A stretch of 64,000 nt of DNA from Metabacillus sp. B2-18 (lineage in GTDB: Bacteria > Bacillota > Bacilli > Bacillales > Bacillaceae), in the NCBI RefSeq assembly GCF_021117275.1, contig NZ_CP088245.1, forward strand, positions 967,501-1,031,500. Reading direction: 5' to 3'. Numbering within the stretch: the stretch's first letter is position 1; every line of letters begins with the position of its first letter. The translations under genes and the position numbers were made by a program. The notes under the pieces are model-generated. The model was given only the letters and a program-made list of their open reading frames with translations, was not told the DNA's origin and made no database searches. Shown piece after piece: positions 52,381 through 61,973 of this stretch.

Positions 52381-52400
52381 AAATTTAAAGGAGAATTATT

Positions 52401-53558
52401 ATGTATGAGTGGATAATTATAGGTGGAGGAATTCATGGTTGTACAATTGGGAATTACTTAATTAAAAATAAAAAAACAACAATTGAAAAACTTCTTATCA
52501 TTGATCCTCATCAAGAGCCGATGGAGAAATGGAGGACAAATACTCGAAAAATTGGTATGGAGTATTTGCGTTCACCATCTGTCCATCATATTGATGTTCC
52601 TGTATTTAGTCTGCAACATTTTAAGAAACCAAATGACTATAGAGCTTTTTATGGTCAATATAAACGGCCTTCACTTCATTTATTTGATGAACATTGTGAT
52701 ATGGTTTTTCAGGAAGTTCAGTTAAAAAAAGCTTGGAAGCAAGGAAGGGTGATTTCTGTTTATCGAGATTCTGATAACTGGATCGTTCAAACAGATGATG
52801 GTGAATCATTTATGACGAAAAATCTTGTTCTTAGTGTGAGCGTGAATGAAAAATTGCATATGCCTGAGTGGGCAAAAGCATCATCGAATGACGTTCTACA
52901 TATTTTTAGTGAGGAACTTAAGAACCTAAGTGAATTAACACCATCTATCGTTGTAGTGGGTGGAGGAATTACAGCAGCACACACAGTTATTAGTCTTTGT
53001 AGCATGTTTCCAGGAAAAGTTACACTTCTTAGCAGGCATAATATACGTGTTCACGGTTTTGATAGTGATCCGGGATGGTTAGGTCCAAAGTATATGAATT
53101 CATTTTTAAAGATAACTGACTATGGTTTGCGTAGAGAACATATTAGGCATGCTCGTAACAGAGGCTCCATGCCAAATGATGTTTATCAAAAAATAATCAG
53201 ACTAGAAAAAGAAGGGGTATTACAAGTGATGTATGATGAAGTGCTAACGACTAGTTCCCAGGAGCAGACTAGTGTTTTACACCTTAAAAGCGGTACTCAG
53301 CTCGCTGCTCAAACAGTCTTACTAGCCACGGGATTCGATTCCAATCTTCCGGAAGAAGGCTGGTTAAAATCATTGATTGAAACAGAAAATTTGAAATGTG
53401 CTACTTGTGGGTATCCAATTGTCAATCAAAAGCTCGAATGGTGTTCTCATCTATTTGTCTCAGGACCATTAGCAGAACTGGAAATTGGCCCGGTATCAAG
53501 AAATATTTCAGGAGCAAGAAAAGCAGCAGAACGAATTGTTAATGAGTTTATAGTTTAG
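52401..53558 (+). CDS. FAD/NAD(P)-binding oxidoreductase, N-hydroxylase-like (tentative)
   Basis: A 385-residue flavoprotein. First Rossmann motif WIIIGGGIHGCTIG (3-17), second VVVGGGITAAHTVIS (about 193-207), and LLATGFDSNLP near 307-317, the layout of flavin monooxygenases related to lysine/ornithine N-hydroxylases and YpdA-type reductases. The middle HGFDSDPGWLGPKYMNSF is distinctive. It stands alone directly behind a Zur box and next to the Cnt-like importer. Role unknown; hydroxylation or reduction of a metallophore is one possibility. Confidence 0.7.
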   Translation: MYEWIIIGGGIHGCTIGNYLIKNKKTTIEKLLIIDPHQEPMEKWRTNTRKIGMEYLRSPSVHHIDVPVFSLQHFKKPNDYRAFYGQYKRPSLHLFDEHCDMVFQEVQLKKAWKQGRVISVYRDSDNWIVQTDDGESFMTKNLVLSVSVNEKLHMPEWAKASSNDVLHIFSEELKNLSELTPSIVVVGGGITAAHTVISLCSMFPGKVTLLSRHNIRVHGFDSDPGWLGPKYMNSFLKITDYGLRREHIRHARNRGSMPNDVYQKIIRLEKEGVLQVMYDEVLTTSSQEQTSVLHLKSGTQLAAQTVLLATGFDSNLPEEGWLKSLIETENLKCATCGYPIVNQKLEWCSHLFVSGPLAELEIGPVSRNISGARKAAERIVNEFIV

Positions 53559-53621
53559 AAAATTTACCGGTCATGGAATATCCCTTTAAATGTTATAAAT
53601 GGTAAAAGTAACAAAAAGTAG

Positions 53622-53650
53622 TTGACGTATTTTTTATTCATTAGTACCAT
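53622..53650 (+). promoter_or_regulatory. Promoter of the Cnt-like transport operon
   Basis: TTGACG and TACCAT with 17-bp spacing, a Zur box following the -10 by 4 bp. Confidence 0.5.
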
Positions 53651-53654
53651 TTTT

Positions 53655-53674
53655 AATAGTAATCATTACGATTT
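53655..53674. promoter_or_regulatory. Zur box 1 (transport operon)
   Basis: AATAGTAATCATTACGATTT, just after the -10 box. Confidence 0.85.
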
Positions 53675-53690
53675 ATTCTGTAGATTACCT

Positions 53691-53705
53691 ATGATAATTA
53701 TCGAT
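53691..53705. promoter_or_regulatory. Fur-like GATAATTATC palindrome
   Basis: ATGATAATTATCGAT between two Zur boxes; GATAATTATC is a perfect 10-bp palindrome resembling part of a Fur/MntR-type box. Confidence 0.35.
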
Positions 53706-53716
53706 CTTTATAAGGT

Positions 53717-53737
53717 AAATCGTAATGATTTTGGTTT
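53717..53737. promoter_or_regulatory. Zur box 2 (transport operon)
   Basis: AAATCGTAATGATTTTGG onward: a good left half-site with a degenerate right half, 146 bp before the first gene of the operon. Confidence 0.65.
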
Positions 53738-53882
53738 AAGGAATGAAAAGGAGGGCTATGAAAGGAATAATAAGTAGGTTAAAGATGTAATTGCTACTTA
53801 ATAAAGGTGAATGGGTTCTTACTAGTGTAAATTTTTTAGTGATCACTCTAAAGCTTGCCACGATAAAAGGGAGAGAAGTATA

Positions 53883-55505
53883 TTGAGAGTTAAAAAATTA
53901 AAGATTGCATCCATAATAGTATTGTTTTTTTCTAATCTAGTTGCCTGCTCTGCACAAAATTCTTCTAGTGAGAAAGAGGAAGGTGTTAAGGATGATAATA
54001 GCTTAGCAGAACTAGTCTATGCTTCTGCAAAAGATGTTAACGATATGAACCCACATTTGTACACTGGTTCAATGCCTGCTCAAGGAAAGGTCTATGAATC
54101 ATTGGTTGAAAATACAGAAGACGGGATCAAACCATTGCTGGCTGAATCTTGGGAGATTTCAGATGATGGAAAAACATACACATTCCATTTAAGAGAAGAT
54201 GTCACATTTCATGATGGCGAACCGTTTAACGCAGAGGCAGTGAAGAAAAATTTCGATGCTGTACAAAATAATGCAGAAAAACATGCTTGGATAAAGTTAT
54301 CTACAAAAATTGAACGTGTGAATGTGGTAGATGAGTATACAGTTGAACTTGTTCTAACTGAATCTTATTACCCTACTTTGGTCGAATTATCAATGACAAG
54401 GCCTTATGTATTTATATCCCCTAAAGATTTCATTAATGATGGAACGAAAGATGGGGTAAGTGGTTTTAACGGTACAGGACCATACATTCTAGCTGAACAT
54501 AAAACAGATGAGTATGCAACATTTAAAGCAAATGAACAGTACTGGGGTGGAGCACCAAAAATAAAGACGATCACATCTAAAGTTCTTCCAGCAGGGGAAA
54601 CGACGTTTTTAGCCTTGAAAAAAGGAGAAGTCAACTTTGCTTTTACGGATGATCGGGGTGCAGATAGCCTTGATGTTGAAGCTATGAATCAATTAGTTGA
54701 TTCAGGTGATTACCAACTTGTTAGAAGTGAACCAATGAATACGAAAATGATTGTAGCCAATAGTAGTAAAAAGGATCATCCTGTTACGGAAAAAGCTGTT
54801 CGTGAAGCAATTTGGTATTCAATTGATAGAGAAACCATTGCAAAGGATATATTGAGTGGTACTGAAACGGTAGCCAATACATTATTTTCTAAGAACGTCA
54901 ATTATGCTGATGTTGATTTAAAGAAACGAGACTATGATGTAGAAAAAGCGAAAACGATTCTCGAAGATACTGGATGGAAAATAGAAAATGGTGGTGTTGT
55001 TCGAACAAAAGCTGGCAAAAAGTTAGTGATGAACCTCTATTATGATAGCAATTCGTCTTCTCAAAAAACTCAGGCTGAATTTATCCAAGCTTCATTACAA
55101 GAAATTGGTGTTGGATTGGAGATTATTGGTGAGGAGTCAACCTCGATTGCGAATAGAAGGGCAACGGGTGACTATGATTTATTATTCAATCAGACGTGGG
55201 GACTAGCTTACGATCCGCAAAGTACAATTGCTGCTTTTACATCTCCTTCTTCCTACTTACATACGACCAAAGGTATGGAAAATGCAGACGAACTGTATAG
55301 GAAAATTGATGAAGTAATGGTGTCAACAGATGAGGAAACAAGAAAATCATTGTATGCTGATATTTTTAAAATGGTACATGAAGAAGCTGTTTTTATTCCT
55401 ATTTCAAATGGAAGTGTGACCGTAGTTGCTCCAAAAAGCTTACATGGACTATCATTCAAACAAACTCAATATGAGCTGCCGTTTGAGTTAATGGAGTTTA
55501 AATAG
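53883..55505 (+). CDS. Family 5 binding lipoprotein (CntA/NikA/OppA-like)
   Basis: A 540-residue solute-binding lipoprotein. Signal with lipobox NLVACS (Cys22), mature start LVYASAKDVNDMNPHLYTGS, and the family segment YESLVENTEDGIKPLLAESWEISDDGKTYTFHLREDVTFHDG, split here at about residue 73. Family 5 proteins bind peptides, nickel-ligand or opine-metal complexes. TTG 53883 has GGGAGAG upstream. Zur control and the downstream exporter favour a zinc-metallophore cargo similar to CntA. The ligand is unproven. Confidence 0.82.
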   Translation: MRVKKLKIASIIVLFFSNLVACSAQNSSSEKEEGVKDDNSLAELVYASAKDVNDMNPHLYTGSMPAQGKVYESLVENTEDGIKPLLAESWEISDDGKTYTFHLREDVTFHDGEPFNAEAVKKNFDAVQNNAEKHAWIKLSTKIERVNVVDEYTVELVLTESYYPTLVELSMTRPYVFISPKDFINDGTKDGVSGFNGTGPYILAEHKTDEYATFKANEQYWGGAPKIKTITSKVLPAGETTFLALKKGEVNFAFTDDRGADSLDVEAMNQLVDSGDYQLVRSEPMNTKMIVANSSKKDHPVTEKAVREAIWYSIDRETIAKDILSGTETVANTLFSKNVNYADVDLKKRDYDVEKAKTILEDTGWKIENGGVVRTKAGKKLVMNLYYDSNSSSQKTQAEFIQASLQEIGVGLEIIGEESTSIANRRATGDYDLLFNQTWGLAYDPQSTIAAFTSPSSYLHTTKGMENADELYRKIDEVMVSTDEETRKSLYADIFKMVHEEAVFIPISNGSVTVVAPKSLHGLSFKQTQYELPFELMEFK

Positions 55506-55585
55506 AAAGGGGGGGAATTCCCCTCTCTATATTTAGAAAACGAATACATTTAAATGTTGAGATTTAATGGAAAAGGAGGTTGTCT

Positions 55586-56518
55586 ATGGGAAGTTATATT
55601 ATAAAAAGGTTACTCATGTCTGTACCTTTACTTTTTATCATCTCGTTTTTGACGTTTGTATTAATGAATCTTTCTCCTTTAGATCCTGCTGAAGTTGTAT
55701 TACAAGCTCAAGGTGTGCCACAGATAACAGATAAATTATTAGAGCAAACGAGAGAAGAGTTTGGGATGAATAAGCCATTTATCCTTCAATATTTTGATTG
55801 GCTTTTTGCTTCCTTACAGTTGGATTTTGGAGATTCATATATTAATGGTGAATCAGTGTGGTCATTAATAGGTCCTGCATTTTTAAACACGTTAAAATTA
55901 ACAATCGTATCATCGTCTTTAATCATTTTTATTTCTATTCTATTAGGTGTTACATGTGCATTGAAAGAAGGGGAAATGATTGACAAATCGATCAGAGGAT
56001 TCTCATTTTTTTTAACCGCAATGCCTTCATATTTGTTAGCATCCATTCTGATTTGGTGTGTTTCAGTCAAATTAGACTTATTGCCAACAAATGGAATGGA
56101 TTCTTATAAAAGTTATATCTTACCAGTGTCTGTCATCACCATTAGTTATGCGGGTATTTACTTTAGAAATATAAGAACCTCTATGCTGAGCAATTTAAAT
56201 GAGGACTATGTTTTGTATGGAAGGGCATCAGGGCTATCAGAGAAGAAAATCACGAGTCATATTCTTAGGAATTCATTGCAAGTAACCATTTCTATATTTG
56301 GTATGGCCATACCTATTATATTAGGAAGTACCGTTGTTGTAGAAAATGTTTTTGCCTGGCCGGGATTAGGAACGTTGAGTGTGAATGCCATTCTAAGCAG
56401 GGACTTCCCTATTATTCAGGCGTATGTTCTCATTCTAGCGGCATCTTTTGTTTTGTTTAATACACTTTCCGACATTATCAATGTTGCAATGAATCCTAAG
56501 CTAAGGAATGATGTGTAA
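55586..56518 (+). CDS. ABC importer permease 1 (CntB/OppB-like)
   Basis: A 310-residue permease with about six helices. YIIKRLLMSVPLLFIISFLTF opens the first helix, and the EAA-like loop near YGRASGLSEKKITSHILRNS (about 211-230) contacts the ATPases. I placed the start at ATG 55586, 6 nt after AGGAGG. The next permease begins directly after its stop codon. Confidence 0.88.
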   Translation: MGSYIIKRLLMSVPLLFIISFLTFVLMNLSPLDPAEVVLQAQGVPQITDKLLEQTREEFGMNKPFILQYFDWLFASLQLDFGDSYINGESVWSLIGPAFLNTLKLTIVSSSLIIFISILLGVTCALKEGEMIDKSIRGFSFFLTAMPSYLLASILIWCVSVKLDLLPTNGMDSYKSYILPVSVITISYAGIYFRNIRTSMLSNLNEDYVLYGRASGLSEKKITSHILRNSLQVTISIFGMAIPIILGSTVVVENVFAWPGLGTLSVNAILSRDFPIIQAYVLILAASFVLFNTLSDIINVAMNPKLRNDV

Positions 56519-57415
56519 ATGAGAATATTGAAAAACATTCGTAAGGATAAGGTAGCTTTCCTATCCTTAATTGTTATTTTGATGACCATTATTGTTGGTA
56601 TTTTTGCCCCGGTATTTGCTCCGCATGATCCTAATGAAGTCAAGATGAGCTTGCGCTATGCATCTCCTTCGTGGGAATATTTGTTTGGAAATGACCACCT
56701 AGGCAGGTGTGTCCTGTCCAGAATAATCTATGGTATTCGGCCAAGTGTAATAGGGGTTTTGGTTGTTCTCTTTATATCCGTATTAATCGGAGCAATCTTA
56801 GGTTTTGTTGCTGGATATTTTAGAGGGAAAGTTGATGGTATCATTATGAGATTATGTGATATCATGCTTTCTTTTCCAGGTTATGTTATGGCGCTGGCTG
56901 TTATTGGTATTTTAGGAGTAGGTCTTGAAAACATCCTTATTGCATTTGCATTAATCAAATGGGCTTGGTTTGCTCGTATTATTAGAACCTCTGTTATGCA
57001 ATATTCAGAATTAAATTATATCAAATTTGCCAAAGCATCAGGTTTAAGTGAAATCAACATTATCTACAGACATATTATTCCGGTTACTTTTTCTGATATC
57101 GCTGTGATTTCTAGTGGATCTATGGGATCGATGATTTTGCAAATTTCCGGCTTTTCATTCTTGGGGTTAGGAATTCAAGCCCCTCATGCTGAATGGGGTA
57201 TGATGTTAAATGAGGCCAGAGAAGTAATGTTTACTAGACCAGAATTAATGATAGCCCCAGGTTTAGCTATTATAATTGTCGTATCTGTGTTTAATTTCTT
57301 TTCTGATGCACTTCAAGTTGTTTTAGATCCGAAATTAGTAAACTCTAAAAACACTAATAAACATAAATTGCGGTTATCTAAGATGAATGTTCAAGAAAAA
57401 AAGGTGGCTAATTAG
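56519..57415 (+). CDS. ABC importer permease 2 (CntC/OppC-like)
   Basis: A 298-residue permease. An N-terminal helix (VAFLSLIVILMTIIVGIFAPVFAP) is followed by the OppC-type FGNDHLGRCVLSRIIYGIRPS segment and the EAA loop near FAKASGLSEINIIYRHIIPV. It begins immediately after the stop of the first permease without a strong own site, consistent with coupling. A basic C-terminal tail follows the last helix. Confidence 0.88.
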   Translation: MRILKNIRKDKVAFLSLIVILMTIIVGIFAPVFAPHDPNEVKMSLRYASPSWEYLFGNDHLGRCVLSRIIYGIRPSVIGVLVVLFISVLIGAILGFVAGYFRGKVDGIIMRLCDIMLSFPGYVMALAVIGILGVGLENILIAFALIKWAWFARIIRTSVMQYSELNYIKFAKASGLSEINIIYRHIIPVTFSDIAVISSGSMGSMILQISGFSFLGLGIQAPHAEWGMMLNEAREVMFTRPELMIAPGLAIIIVVSVFNFFSDALQVVLDPKLVNSKNTNKHKLRLSKMNVQEKKVAN

Positions 57416-57418
57416 ATC

Positions 57419-58228
57419 ATGGATATTTTAGAGGTAAACAACTTGAAAGTATGGGACGCTCATTCTGGTAAAAAGATTATCCAAGATAGCTCATTCCACT
57501 TGAAGCGCGGAAACTGCCTGGCAATTGTAGGAGAAAGTGGGAGCGGAAAGTCTATTACTTGTCGAGCTATCATGAGATTAAATAGGCCCACTATCCACCA
57601 ATCAGGAGACATCCTGTTAAATGGCGAAAACATCAGTCAGCTTTCTGAAAAAGAGATGAGAAAGAAAAGGGGAAGAAACCTCTGCATGATTTTACAAAAT
57701 GGAATGAGTGCATTTGATCCCTCCTGTGTGATTGGTGTTCATCTAAGAGAAACCTTAACAGAACATTTCGGTTGGAGTAGAAAAGTAATAGAAGAAAACA
57801 TAACAGCTGCTATGAAGAGTGTGATGTTGAAAAATCCAACAGATATTATGAACAAATATCCACATCAATTATCAGGTGGAATGCTGCAACGCATCATGAT
57901 CGCATTAGCTATTTGCTTGGAGCCTGATATTATTATTGCTGATGAACCAACAACAGCACTTGATACAATTTCACAATTTGAAGTAGTTGAGCAATTGATG
58001 AAATTGCGGGAAAGAATGGGTTGTTCAATGATATTTATTTCCCATGATTTGGGTGTTGTAAGGAAAATCGCGGATGACATGCTAGTCATGAGGAATGGAG
58101 AAATTGTAGAAAGAGGTAAAACCGAGGCTTTATTTGTTCAACCCGAACATGAATATACGAAATATTTGATATCTACAAGAGTGTCTCTAAGCAATCACTT
58201 TAAGAAGATAATGGGGGAGGCGTTATAG
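57419..58228 (+). CDS. ABC importer ATPase 1 (CntD/OppD-like)
   Basis: A 269-residue ATPase. Walker A GESGSGKS (about 38-45), Q-loop in MILQNGMSAFDPS, signature LSGGMLQR, Walker B IIIADEPTTALD, switch His in ISHDLGVV. It lacks the C-terminal iron-sulfur extension of full-size OppD proteins and so is shorter than that family, similar to CntD. It ends one base before the TTG start of the second ATPase. Confidence 0.9.
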   Translation: MDILEVNNLKVWDAHSGKKIIQDSSFHLKRGNCLAIVGESGSGKSITCRAIMRLNRPTIHQSGDILLNGENISQLSEKEMRKKRGRNLCMILQNGMSAFDPSCVIGVHLRETLTEHFGWSRKVIEENITAAMKSVMLKNPTDIMNKYPHQLSGGMLQRIMIALAICLEPDIIIADEPTTALDTISQFEVVEQLMKLRERMGCSMIFISHDLGVVRKIADDMLVMRNGEIVERGKTEALFVQPEHEYTKYLISTRVSLSNHFKKIMGEAL

Positions 58229-58975
58229 TTGCTCAGAGTTGATTCTGTTGAGAAATCCTATAAAAAGGGTGGATTGTTTTCTGTAAAAAGGCAAAATGTT
58301 TTAAAGAATGTCAGCTTTGAATGCTACAGTGGCGAATGTCTTGGTATTATCGGAGAAAGTGGAAGCGGAAAATCAACATTAGGGCGCTTGATCATGGGAA
58401 TTGAAAGGTCTGATCGTGGACATGTTTTTTAAAATGAAAAAAATGTAGTAGAAAGAAGAGCAAGATCAGGTTATATAAGTGCTGTCTTTCAAGACTACAA
58501 ATCTTCTATTAATCCATTCTTTACTGTTGAAGAGGCCATAATGGAGCCGATGAAAATTCAAAACAAGAGTAGACAAGAGATGAGAGAAAAAGTTATTAAT
58601 CTACTAAAGCAAGTTGGGTTGCCTTCGTCTTATCGAGACAAATACCCCCATGAACTATCAGGAGGAGAGGTTCAAAGGGTATGTATTGCTAGAGCCATCT
58701 CAACAGTACCAGCCTGCATTTTATTAGATGAGTCAATCAGTTCTCTGGATGTATCAGTTCAAATACAAGTTCTTGACTTACTAAAGGATTTAAAAAGAAT
58801 ATATAACATGAGCTACATTTTTATAACGCATGATATACAGGCTGCTGCCTACATTTGTGATAGAGTCATCATTTTTAAGGATGGTCAGATTGAAGAAATA
58901 ATTAAAACTGAACATTTAAAGGATGTTAAGTCAGCGTATGCAAAAAAACTAGTACAATCCATTATAACGATTTAA
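58229..58975 (+). pseudogene. ABC importer ATPase 2 (CntF/OppF-like), in-frame stop
   Basis: A 249-codon frame broken at codon 68 by TAA (58430-58432). Before it lies Walker A GESGSGKSTLG; after it in the same frame lie Q-loop VFQDYKSSINP, signature LSGGEVQR, Walker B ILLDESISSLD and switch ITHDIQA. The rest of the protein is complete, and one T-to-A change (TTA to TAA, between GHVF and NEKN) explains the stop. The start is TTG 58229 behind GGGGAGG. Either a recent nonsense mutation, readthrough, or a sequence error. Without it the importer would lack one ATPase. Confidence 0.85.
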
Positions 58976-59026
58976 TTGTGGCAACTGTCTAGTCTGAGTT
59001 GGTATAGAACCGGAGGGGAACCAATT

Positions 59027-60205
59027 GTGAATGGAGCATTATCTTGGCCTTTTTTAAGATTGTATATATTGGTGCTTCTTTATTTTAGTGCAAATTCTCT
59101 ATTAAATGTCCTTATTCCTTTAAAAGGAGAATCATTAGGAGCTACTAATACAACAATCGGGCTGATTATGGGAGCTTATATGTTTACGACCATGTTTTTT
59201 AGACCATGGGCAGGTCATATTATTCAAAAGCATGGATCGATAAAAATATTACGAATTATACTGATTATCAATGGTTTAGCTTTAATCTTATATACGATAA
59301 CTGGACTAGGTGGATATTTGGTCGCACGTATGTTGCAAGGTGTTTCAACAGCTTTTTTTTCAATGGCATTACAGGTAGGGATTATTGATGCATTGCCGGA
59401 AGAAGATCGCTCTCAGGGAATTTCCCTTTATTCTTTATTTTCCTATATACCGGGGATTATTGGCCCTCTACTTGCATTGGGGATTTGGCACGGGGGAATG
59501 GGATACTTTCCAATAGTGATGGTATCAATTGCGGTCTTTACTGGGGTTGTGGGCTATAGTACAAAAATAGATAAAGCCAAGACAGAAACGAAAAAAGAAG
59601 ATCCTGTTCATGGCGTTAACATGTTCAGTTCATTTGGTCAGTTAGTGAAAAATCCTTATTTATTAAAATGTAGTGTTCTGATGTTAGTAGGTTCTATTGT
59701 ATTTGGAGCAATAACTACCTTTATACCTTTATATGCTGCACAACTAAAAAGCAGTAGCGCTGGTGTTTTTTTAATGCTTATGGCTGGAACTGTTGTCATT
59801 TCCCGTTTTACTTTAAGAAAAAAAATCCCCTCTGATGGGAAATGGCATTCATCTTTTATCATGGGAAATATGCTTCTATTAGTAATAGCGTCACTGTGTG
59901 TGGGATTAGCTTTAAATGGAGGAACTATTCTTTTTTATGTAGGTGCTTGTTTAATGGGGATTGCTCAGGCTCTTTTGTATCCTACGTTAACCACGTATTT
60001 AAGCTTTGTATTACCTCATAATAATCGAAATGTGTTATTGGGGTTATTTATTGCGATGGCAGACCTAGGTGTATCATTAGGCAGTTTCATAATGGGACCG
60101 ATAGCTGATATATACTCTTATTCATTTATGTACATGATTTGTGCCGGCTTAGGTGTGATGATGATTTTTTTTGCGTATGATCGTAGAAAAATATTTGTGG
60201 GTTAG
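59027..60205 (+). CDS. MFS transporter (CntE-like exporter)
   Basis: A 392-residue major facilitator protein with about twelve helices. GAYMFTTMFFRPWAGHIIQKHG is the loop 2-3 motif A region, and a second GLFIAMADLGVSLGSFIMGP motif lies late. GTG 59027 is chosen, 9 nt after GGAGGG; the open frame begins 51 bp earlier at a TTG without a site. An MFS protein after the ABC set mirrors CntE, which exports staphylopine in staphylococci. It may export a metallophore or confer efflux; cargo unknown. Confidence 0.82.
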   Translation: MNGALSWPFLRLYILVLLYFSANSLLNVLIPLKGESLGATNTTIGLIMGAYMFTTMFFRPWAGHIIQKHGSIKILRIILIINGLALILYTITGLGGYLVARMLQGVSTAFFSMALQVGIIDALPEEDRSQGISLYSLFSYIPGIIGPLLALGIWHGGMGYFPIVMVSIAVFTGVVGYSTKIDKAKTETKKEDPVHGVNMFSSFGQLVKNPYLLKCSVLMLVGSIVFGAITTFIPLYAAQLKSSSAGVFLMLMAGTVVISRFTLRKKIPSDGKWHSSFIMGNMLLLVIASLCVGLALNGGTILFYVGACLMGIAQALLYPTLTTYLSFVLPHNNRNVLLGLFIAMADLGVSLGSFIMGPIADIYSYSFMYMICAGLGVMMIFFAYDRRKIFVG

Positions 60206-60432
60206 GAATGAGGATAAAGAGTACAGGTTATTTCTGTCTTAAAGCTGGTAAATAAATAGTATAAACTTTTAATAAAATGAGAATAAATGATTTCTTCGCA
60301 TGCTTTTTCTTGTGATTCCCCTTCAAATAAATCGATTTCTCAACTGTCAGGTAAGGTATGGAAGTATCATAAATAGCTAAAAAGAGTTGCCAAAGTGTAA
60401 GTCAATAGAAGCAGGAGTCATGCGAAATGTTT

Positions 60433-60475
60433 TTCCAATTAAACTATTAATTTTTTTTTAGTAGTTTGATTGGAA
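60433..60475. other. Inverted repeat in the 60.2-60.7 kb gap
   Basis: CCAATTAAACTA (60435-60446) pairs with TAGTTTGATTGG (60462-60473) with one wobble; the T-run is in the loop. It could end the MFS transcript. Apart from this and the Zur box, nothing is evident in 60206-60740. Confidence 0.4.
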
Positions 60476-60533
60476 GAATCATTTTATAAGTAGCTCCGGG
60501 ATAATGAAAGAGAGTAAATACTCATCGGTTTTA

Positions 60534-60553
60534 AAACGTAATTATAACGATTT
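60534..60553. promoter_or_regulatory. Zur box (zagA)
   Basis: AAACGTAATTATAACGATTT, a Zur-type palindrome 188 bp before the CobW-family gene. Confidence 0.8.
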
Positions 60554-60740
60554 GTAAAGGTAAAGGTAAATCTACTATTTATTTAAGGAAAGAAACGTCT
60601 CTACATGACGTAACAAGATAGGTTTGAAGAGTTGCTTTTTTTATCTTGATATATATTCAAAACTTGAGTGAAACAAACTTAAGGAGAGATTTTTTCTTGC
60701 AGAGGAGATTGTTTATAAAAATATTTAGGAGGTTACATAC

Positions 60741-61940
60741 ATGAAAAAAATTCCTGTAACAGTCTTAAGTGGTTATTTAGGAGCCGGAAAGACAACTGTA
60801 CTAAATCACATTCTTCAAAATCGTGAAGGCTTGAAAGTAGCTGTTATCGTAAATGATATGAGTGAAGTAAATATTGATGCGGAAACCATCAAGCAAGGCG
60901 GAGGATTAAAAAGAACAGAAGAGAAATTGGTGGAAATGTCAAATGGTTGTATCTGCTGTACCCTCAGAGAAGACTTGCTTGTAGAGGTTGAAAAACTGGC
61001 GTTAGAGGGGAACATCGATTACATCGTGATCGAGTCAACAGGGATAAGCGAGCCTGTTCCTGTTGCTCAAACCTTTTCATACATAGATGAGGAACTGGGT
61101 ATTGATCTGACCCGTTTTTGTAAGCTTGATACGATGGTCACTGTTGTTGATGCGAACCGCTTTTGGAAGGATTTTAGATCAGGAGAAAGTCTGCTTGATA
61201 GAAAAGAAGCACTGAGTGCAGCAGACGATCGTGAAATTGCAGATTTACTGCTGGATCAAATTGAATTTTGTGATGTTCTGATTATCAATAAATGTGATCT
61301 TGTAAATGAAGAAGAATTAACACATCTAGAAAAGGTACTACGCAAACTTCAACCTGAAGCAAGAATGATTAGAACAAATAAAGGCAAAATTCAATTAACA
61401 GATATCCTTCATACAAATCTTTTTGATTTTGAAAAAGCAAGTGAATCCGCAGGGTGGATAAAAGAGCTTACAATTGGACACAAAGAGCATCAACCGGAAA
61501 CCGAAGAGTATGGAATTACATCCTTTGTTTATAAAAGAAGACTTCCTTTTCATAGTGAACGATTTTATCAGCTCATGCATTCACTTTCTGACAATATTGT
61601 TAGGGTAAAGGGAATTGCCTGGTGTGCTACAAGAAATAAATTCGCTCTTTCCGTCTCACAAGCTGGCCCTTCTATCGTAATAGAACCAGTGGCTTATTGG
61701 GTGGCCGCTATGGCAGCTGGTGAGCAAGAGCTTATTTTAAATGAAAATCCTCACATTAAAGCTGAATGGGATCCAGAATTCGGTGATCGTATGACTCAAT
61801 TGGTTATTATAGGAACAAATATGAATAAAAAAGAGGTATTAAAACAATTAGATGCATGTCTACTAACTAGAGATGAATTTGATACTGAGTGGACGTTGTT
61901 TAAGGATCCGTTTCATTGGGATATTCCGGAAAGGGCTTAG
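60741..61940 (+). CDS. zagA: CobW/COG0523 GTPase, zinc metallochaperone ZagA (YciC)
   Basis: A 399-residue P-loop GTPase. Walker [10 protein letters not shown] (11-19), the metal-binding CXCC motif (Cys70, 72, 73 in [11 protein letters not shown]), Walker B/ESTG in [14 protein letters not shown] base-recognition motif in IINKCDLV, and the CobW C-terminal domain with [11 protein letters not shown] and WAVR-like GIAWCATR. The length matches B. subtilis YciC (about 397). Zur box upstream; it probably delivers zinc to essential enzymes under starvation. Confidence 0.92.
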   Translation: MKKIPVTVLSGYLGAGKTTVLNHILQNREGLKVAVIVNDMSEVNIDAETIKQGGGLKRTEEKLVEMSNGCICCTLREDLLVEVEKLALEGNIDYIVIESTGISEPVPVAQTFSYIDEELGIDLTRFCKLDTMVTVVDANRFWKDFRSGESLLDRKEALSAADDREIADLLLDQIEFCDVLIINKCDLVNEEELTHLEKVLRKLQPEARMIRTNKGKIQLTDILHTNLFDFEKASESAGWIKELTIGHKEHQPETEEYGITSFVYKRRLPFHSERFYQLMHSLSDNIVRVKGIAWCATRNKFALSVSQAGPSIVIEPVAYWVAAMAAGEQELILNENPHIKAEWDPEFGDRMTQLVIIGTNMNKKEVLKQLDACLLTRDEFDTEWTLFKDPFHWDIPERA

Positions 61941-61973
61941 TTTGTATTTTGGAAGTAGAAGAGGTGGATGTCA

